A DNA stretch of 62,006 nt from contig NZ_RZJR01000023.1 in the NCBI RefSeq assembly GCF_003990975.1, forward strand, positions 1 to 62,006, read 5' to 3'. Of this stretch, positions 58,672 through 62,006 are shown one piece after another. Below the pieces are notes generated by a model. It was not told the origin of the DNA. It did no database searches and saw nothing but the letters and a program-made list of their open reading frames with translations. The DNA comes from Cohnella sp. AR92. GTDB taxonomy: Bacteria > Bacillota > Bacilli > Paenibacillales > Paenibacillaceae. How positions within the stretch are numbered: position 1 is the first letter of the stretch; each line of letters starts with the position of its first letter. Both the position numbers and the translations under genes were made by a program.

Positions 58672-59352
58672 TTAACCCATTTTTTCTTGCCGGCCGGCAA
58701 GCGGAAGATGAATGGCGATACGCGCCCCGCTGCCGGCTTCGCTGCAGATCTGCATGGTTCCTCCCAGCGAGGTCGCCAGCATCTTCATGTTGCGCAGCCC
58801 GAAGCCGGAGTCCTTCTTGGCGGACAAGCGCTCGCACGCATCGAAGCCTCGCCCGTTATCCGAGATTCGAAGCGTGACGGAAGAACGCAGAACCGTCAGC
58901 TTGACGTCCACCTGGCTGCTGGCGCCATGGCGGATCGCATTGCCGACCGCTTCGGCGATGATTCGATAGAGCGCCTTCCGATGATGGACGGATAAGCGGC
59001 AATCGGACTCGGGAGCCCGGAAGCGGATCCGGACTCCGTTCAGCCTGGACAGGCTGGACAACAGCGTTTCGACGCTGTCCAGCCAAGCCGAGCCGCCGGG
59101 TTCCGCCGCGCTGAGATTATAAATCGTCGCGCGCATCTCGCGGGAGGCGTTCGCGGCGGCCGCTTGAATCTCCCGAAGCTGCTCCAGCTTCTGCTCCTCC
59201 GACAAGGTGCTCCATTCCCGTTCGACGGAATGGACCGCGCACGCAATGCCGAACAAATGCGGACCTATTCGATCATGGAGTTCTTCTGCGATTCGGTTGC
59301 GCTCCTCAAAGAGAACATACGGTTCCAACTCTAACACGCTCTGAATAGCCAT
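58672..59352 (-). CDS. Soluble HisKA_3 histidine kinase
   Basis: This 226-residue cytosolic kinase has no transmembrane segment. A dimerisation helix with the phospho-acceptor His26 (IAEELHDRIGPHLFGI) is followed by a HATPase domain (EAVGNAIRHGASS, ISDNGRGFD, GFGLRNMKMLA). It resembles NarX/DegS kinases trimmed to their catalytic core, so its signal must come from a partner or from the cytoplasm. The start at ATG 59352 (MAIQSV) has AAGGTGAT 6-7 bases upstream. It is co-transcribed with the regulator downstream. Confidence 0.92.
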   Translation of the reverse strand: MAIQSVLELEPYVLFEERNRIAEELHDRIGPHLFGIACAVHSVEREWSTLSEEQKLEQLREIQAAAANASREMRATIYNLSAAEPGGSAWLDSVETLLSSLSRLNGVRIRFRAPESDCRLSVHHRKALYRIIAEAVGNAIRHGASSQVDVKLTVLRSSVTLRISDNGRGFDACERLSAKKDSGFGLRNMKMLATSLGGTMQICSEAGSGARIAIHLPLAGRQEKMG

Positions 59353-59374
59353 CCCGTTCATCACCTTTCCCACG

Positions 59375-59593
59375 TTAAGTATGAGAAAACTCCAATCTTC
59401 CCTTCATTTTCCCCCATTTCTGAAAATGGTGCCTAATTTCAACATACTCTGCGGATAACAACCTGCCCATGCTCCGGGAGTACTGATTTGCGGGATGGTT
59501 CTTGGAGAAGGCCGCTTGAGTCCTTGGACATACCCGAGGCTTCCGAGTCCAATACAATTCCCCAGAATCATCCATCTTGAAACGATCGAACAT
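59375..59593 (-). CDS. Possible small protein upstream of the kinase (doubtful)
   Basis: This is a 72-residue basic open frame ending 22 bp before the kinase start, co-directional with it. There is no ribosome site before ATG 59593, and I recognise no domain. Its position in a leader region makes a regulatory or spurious frame equally possible. The rest of the 694-bp interval 59353-60046 has the cre-like site at 59753, the terminator at 59969 and otherwise AT-rich DNA with no recognisable gene. Confidence 0.25.
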   Translation of the reverse strand: MFDRFKMDDSGELYWTRKPRVCPRTQAAFSKNHPANQYSRSMGRLLSAEYVEIRHHFQKWGKMKGRLEFSHT

Positions 59594-59752
59594 AGAATTA
59601 CGAACGAATAGAAGGGTTTCGTGCTTTTCCCGGTTATTCGCGTTTCTTCCCTATTAAATAATTCTGAATGGGACCTATGTCTTAGGGGGTCAAACCCGTT
59701 AGGTGAGGAATCTTTAATTAGATTTTATAATTCCAATCGAAGAAATTGGTAT

Positions 59753-59768
59753 TAAAAGCGTTTTCAAT
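59753..59768. promoter_or_regulatory. cre-like site upstream of the two-component genes
   Basis: TAAAAGCGTTTTCAAT matches TGNAARCGNWWWCAWW at 15 of 16 positions. It lies in AT-rich DNA about 400 bp upstream of the kinase gene. If functional, it would tie the pair, and possibly exopolysaccharide production, to carbon status through CcpA. Confidence 0.4.
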
Positions 59769-59968
59769 TTACGGGAACGATACATCCTCCGGTCGTGACC
59801 AATCCGTCAAATGAGAGCCGATTCGCAACGCTATTAGAAAAATGAGAGGGAGCGTGCACAAAGGCGGGGATCGACGTTAGCCGGACATGCTCTTGGAACT
59901 CGATCTCTTCTCCTAGGCGGAAGGCTCGACGATGGTCATGAAGATACAGTCTTTACGCTCATAAACGA

Positions 59969-60002
59969 GAAATCCGCCAAGCTTCCGGGCTCGGCGGATT
60001 TC
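59969..60002 (-). terminator. Terminator after the S-layer gene
   Basis: GAAATCCGCC (59969-59978) pairs with GGCGGATTTC (59993-60002) 45 bp past the stop. The minus-strand tail is TCGTTT and the plus-strand tail is TTTCTTCT, so termination may be moderate on the minus strand. Confidence 0.7.
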
Positions 60003-60046
60003 TTTCTTCTATATATAATGAAGCTTTTCGATAGGCGAGGGGAGCC

Positions 60047-62006
60047 TTAATGAATCGAAGCCGCCTGTATGGCTTGGAAAGCCCAGTAGGTTCTCGGCAC
60101 GTCCGCATAGAACGGAGCTTCCGCACGGACGGCTTGCAGCCCGATCAGCTTGTTCAGAATGACGACCGCTTCCGCGCGGCTCAAGAACCGATCCGGCTTA
60201 AACGTGCCATCCGCGAAACCGTTCATGAGACCTGCCGACCGCGCCTTGAGAATCGCGGCCTCCGCCCAGTGGCCCGCCGTATCCGGGAAGCTCTCCGCTT
60301 CTTTGCCGGCAGCGGCCAGGAAAGGCAGTCTCGTCAGGATAGCCGCCAGTTCCGCCCGCGTAACCGGCTTATCCGGAAGGAATCTGCCGTCGGCCGTGCC
60401 GCTCATCAGGCCGAGACCGACGACCTCTTCCACGGCGCTCTTAGCCCAATGAGCCGAAGGGATATCCGCGAAAGGCTTGGGCTCGGCAACGCTGCGTCCG
60501 TCGATGATCCGCGACAGGATGGCCGCCAGCTCCGCTCGGGTCACGTCGGCGTTCGGCTTGAATGCCCCTCCCTCGAATCCGGACAGATAAGGAAGCTTCC
60601 GCAGCTGCCAGCTTTCCTCTTGTCCCTGTTCCGTCTCCTCACCAGGCCAATTCTTGACGGAAAAACCGGCAAGCTTGGCGTTCGCATGAAGATCAAGTTC
60701 AAGGGAGAGTCTGCCGGCTTGCGTCCCCTCCGCGGAGCTTCGAACAAGCCCCGTCTTTCCTTCTCCGTCCTCCAGGTAGAAGCCCGAATTCCCCGTATCC
60801 TTCAGGTTCTCGGCTGGAACAGAGAGCGTGATGCGGTTCAACGGTTGATTCGTCGCGATAGAGATGGAATGCCCGGCGAACGTTACCTCATCCGTTCCCG
60901 CGCGGCGCTTCGCTTCCTCCTTGGCCCGTCCTTCCAGCTCCGATCCCGCGGTCGTTCCCTCGATGGAAGAGAGGCGAATGGTCAGAGGTCCGTTCAGCCC
61001 TTGGAGAGTTGCCGAAGGGAGAACCAGGTTCGCCGTCGGCGTTCGGATGTCCAGCGCGATGCCGCTTGCGGCCAGCACATGGGCTTCTAGGGAAGATAAG
61101 TCGATCGCGAAATCGGTCGCCTCCGTCAAGGAGGGGGTAATCTCGATCGTCAAACGATCACGGCCTGCCGCATGAAGCAAACTGGCGGCGTTCTCGGCGA
61201 AGTTCTCCGGAAGTTCAATGGTATCGAATAGCCGGCCATCCGATTCCAGCGTCTGCCGGATCATCAGCTTCTCGGTCGTCTTCGGGTCCAACATTACGTC
61301 CACCGGATACGTCCGGGGATATTCCGGCGCCATTCCGCCGCCCCCGCCTCCCGGCCCACGGCTGACGATCTTCTTCGCTTCGAAGGCTGAGACGGCCGTC
61401 CGCAGCGCCGCAAGCGCCGCATCGACGTCGGCTTGCGTCGATCCCGGCGTCTCGAACGGCATGATCGCCGCATTGATCGCCGCCAGGAGAGCCGCCTTCG
61501 CTCCGGCCTTATATTGGCCGATCGCGGTGCCTTCCTCCGCCGAATCGTATAAATCCTGGGCATTCCCGATAGCCTCCCTAAGAGCGAACCAATTGACGAA
61601 TACCCGCTTGGAGTCGAATGCTTCGAGAGCATCTTCCAGGTCCTCCAACGCTTGGTCGATCTCCGCCTGCGTCGCCCCGGGCGAGTCCAGCCAGGCGGCC
61701 GCTTCATCGATGGCCGCCTGCAGCGCCGCCTTCGCTCCGGCGGCGTACTGACCGTTGGAAGTGCCTTCTACCGCTGAATCGTATAAGTCCTGGGCTGTCT
61801 CGATAGCCTCCCTGAGAGCGAGGGAATTGACGAATACCCGCTTGGAGTCGAATGCGACGAGAGCGTCTTCCAGGTCCCCGAGCGCTTGGTCGATCTCCGC
61901 CTGCGTCGCCCCGGGCGAGTCCAGGCAGGCGGCCGCCTCCTCGATGGCCGCCTCCAGCGCCGCTTTCGCTCCGGCGGCGGACTCACCGTTGCAAGTGCCT
62001 TCTACC
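60047..62006 (-). CDS. S-layer/surface protein with three SLH domains (5' end outside window)
   Basis: The frame is open from the right edge to the stop at 60047, covering at least 652 residues. The N-terminal part consists of 78-residue helical repeats (FIVAR-like; period 234 bp, with two near-identical copies and one diverged copy visible between 61400 and 62006). Then come a Gly-rich hinge (RGPGGGGGG), a beta-rich segment of about 280 residues and three C-terminal SLH domains (each with FxDxxxxHWA and R-AE-A-I-L-R/N type motifs, e.g. VTRAELAAILTRL). SLH domains anchor proteins to pyruvylated secondary wall polymers. The repeats probably project the protein or bind polysaccharide. The signal peptide must lie outside the window. 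Confidence 0.92.
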   Translation of the reverse strand, partial: VEGTCNGESAAGAKAALEAAIEEAAACLDSPGATQAEIDQALGDLEDALVAFDSKRVFVNSLALREAIETAQDLYDSAVEGTSNGQYAAGAKAALQAAIDEAAAWLDSPGATQAEIDQALEDLEDALEAFDSKRVFVNWFALREAIGNAQDLYDSAEEGTAIGQYKAGAKAALLAAINAAIMPFETPGSTQADVDAALAALRTAVSAFEAKKIVSRGPGGGGGGMAPEYPRTYPVDVMLDPKTTEKLMIRQTLESDGRLFDTIELPENFAENAASLLHAAGRDRLTIEITPSLTEATDFAIDLSSLEAHVLAASGIALDIRTPTANLVLPSATLQGLNGPLTIRLSSIEGTTAGSELEGRAKEEAKRRAGTDEVTFAGHSISIATNQPLNRITLSVPAENLKDTGNSGFYLEDGEGKTGLVRSSAEGTQAGRLSLELDLHANAKLAGFSVKNWPGEETEQGQEESWQLRKLPYLSGFEGGAFKPNADVTRAELAAILSRIIDGRSVAEPKPFADIPSAHWAKSAVEEVVGLGLMSGTADGRFLPDKPVTRAELAAILTRLPFLAAAGKEAESFPDTAGHWAEAAILKARSAGLMNGFADGTFKPDRFLSRAEAVVILNKLIGLQAVRAEAPFYADVPRTYWAFQAIQAASIH

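Overview
The window reads as chromosomal DNA of a high-GC, spore-forming Firmicute of the Paenibacillaceae, most likely Cohnella or a close Paenibacillus relative. This is an inference from several signs: strong GGAGG-type ribosome sites with frequent TTG/GTG starts, a YheC/YheD spore-coat ATP-grasp protein, YesM/YesN two-component proteins, SLH-domain S-layer proteins, CcpA cre-like sites, a CIRCE element, and a paeninodin-type lasso peptide cluster.

Layout. Bases 1-973 hold the edge of an IS3-type insertion sequence and two arrays of hairpins with a strict 52-bp period. Bases 974-4265 hold htpG with a perfect CIRCE box, then an HxlR regulator divergent from a short-chain dehydrogenase. Bases 4271-10557 are one leftward carbohydrate operon (GDPD, MFS, GH2, MFS, DUF2804) with a cre-like site upstream. 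Bases 10684-17277 hold a two-domain gamma-glutamylcyclotransferase-like protein, a YheC/D protein, an alpha-L-rhamnosidase (GH78) divergent from an AraC regulator, and a repeat-rich intergenic stretch. Bases 17278-21680 hold cysJI and a ferritin-like protein. Bases 21685-31470 form a monosaccharide uptake system: an ABC permease, ATPase and binding protein, a second binding lipoprotein, and an upstream sensor operon (membrane-anchored binding protein, YesM kinase, YesN regulator) built like the Clostridium XylFII-LytS-YesN xylose system.

From 57769 down to 33496 lies an almost gap-free leftward run of genes. It starts as an exopolysaccharide locus: Wzz, a degenerate BY-kinase, GalU, an initiating sugar phosphotransferase, glycosyltransferases, Wzy, a flippase, an acyltransferase, a pyruvyltransferase, ManC, UDP-glucose dehydrogenase and a secreted glycosidase. 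It continues without a visible promoter gap into a lasso peptide cluster. That part contains a sulfotransferase, a macrolactam synthetase (C), a 47-residue precursor (A), an HPr-kinase-like lasso kinase (K), a PqqD-like recognition protein (B1), a leader protease (B2) and a nucleotidyltransferase (N). An APS kinase gene (cysC) that would supply the sulfate donor PAPS faces the cluster from its other end. A soluble NarL-type two-component pair lies upstream of the exopolysaccharide genes, and the window ends in a truncated S-layer protein with three SLH domains.

The most interesting item is the lasso cluster. The precursor gene at 36572-36715 is short and easily missed. Its core begins with Tyr, has Asp at position 9 for the ring, and ends in Ser, the residue phosphorylated in paeninodin. 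The sulfotransferase overlaps the synthetase gene by 4 bp, which raises the possibility of a sulfated and phosphorylated lasso peptide, or of a lasso peptide tied to a sulfated exopolysaccharide.
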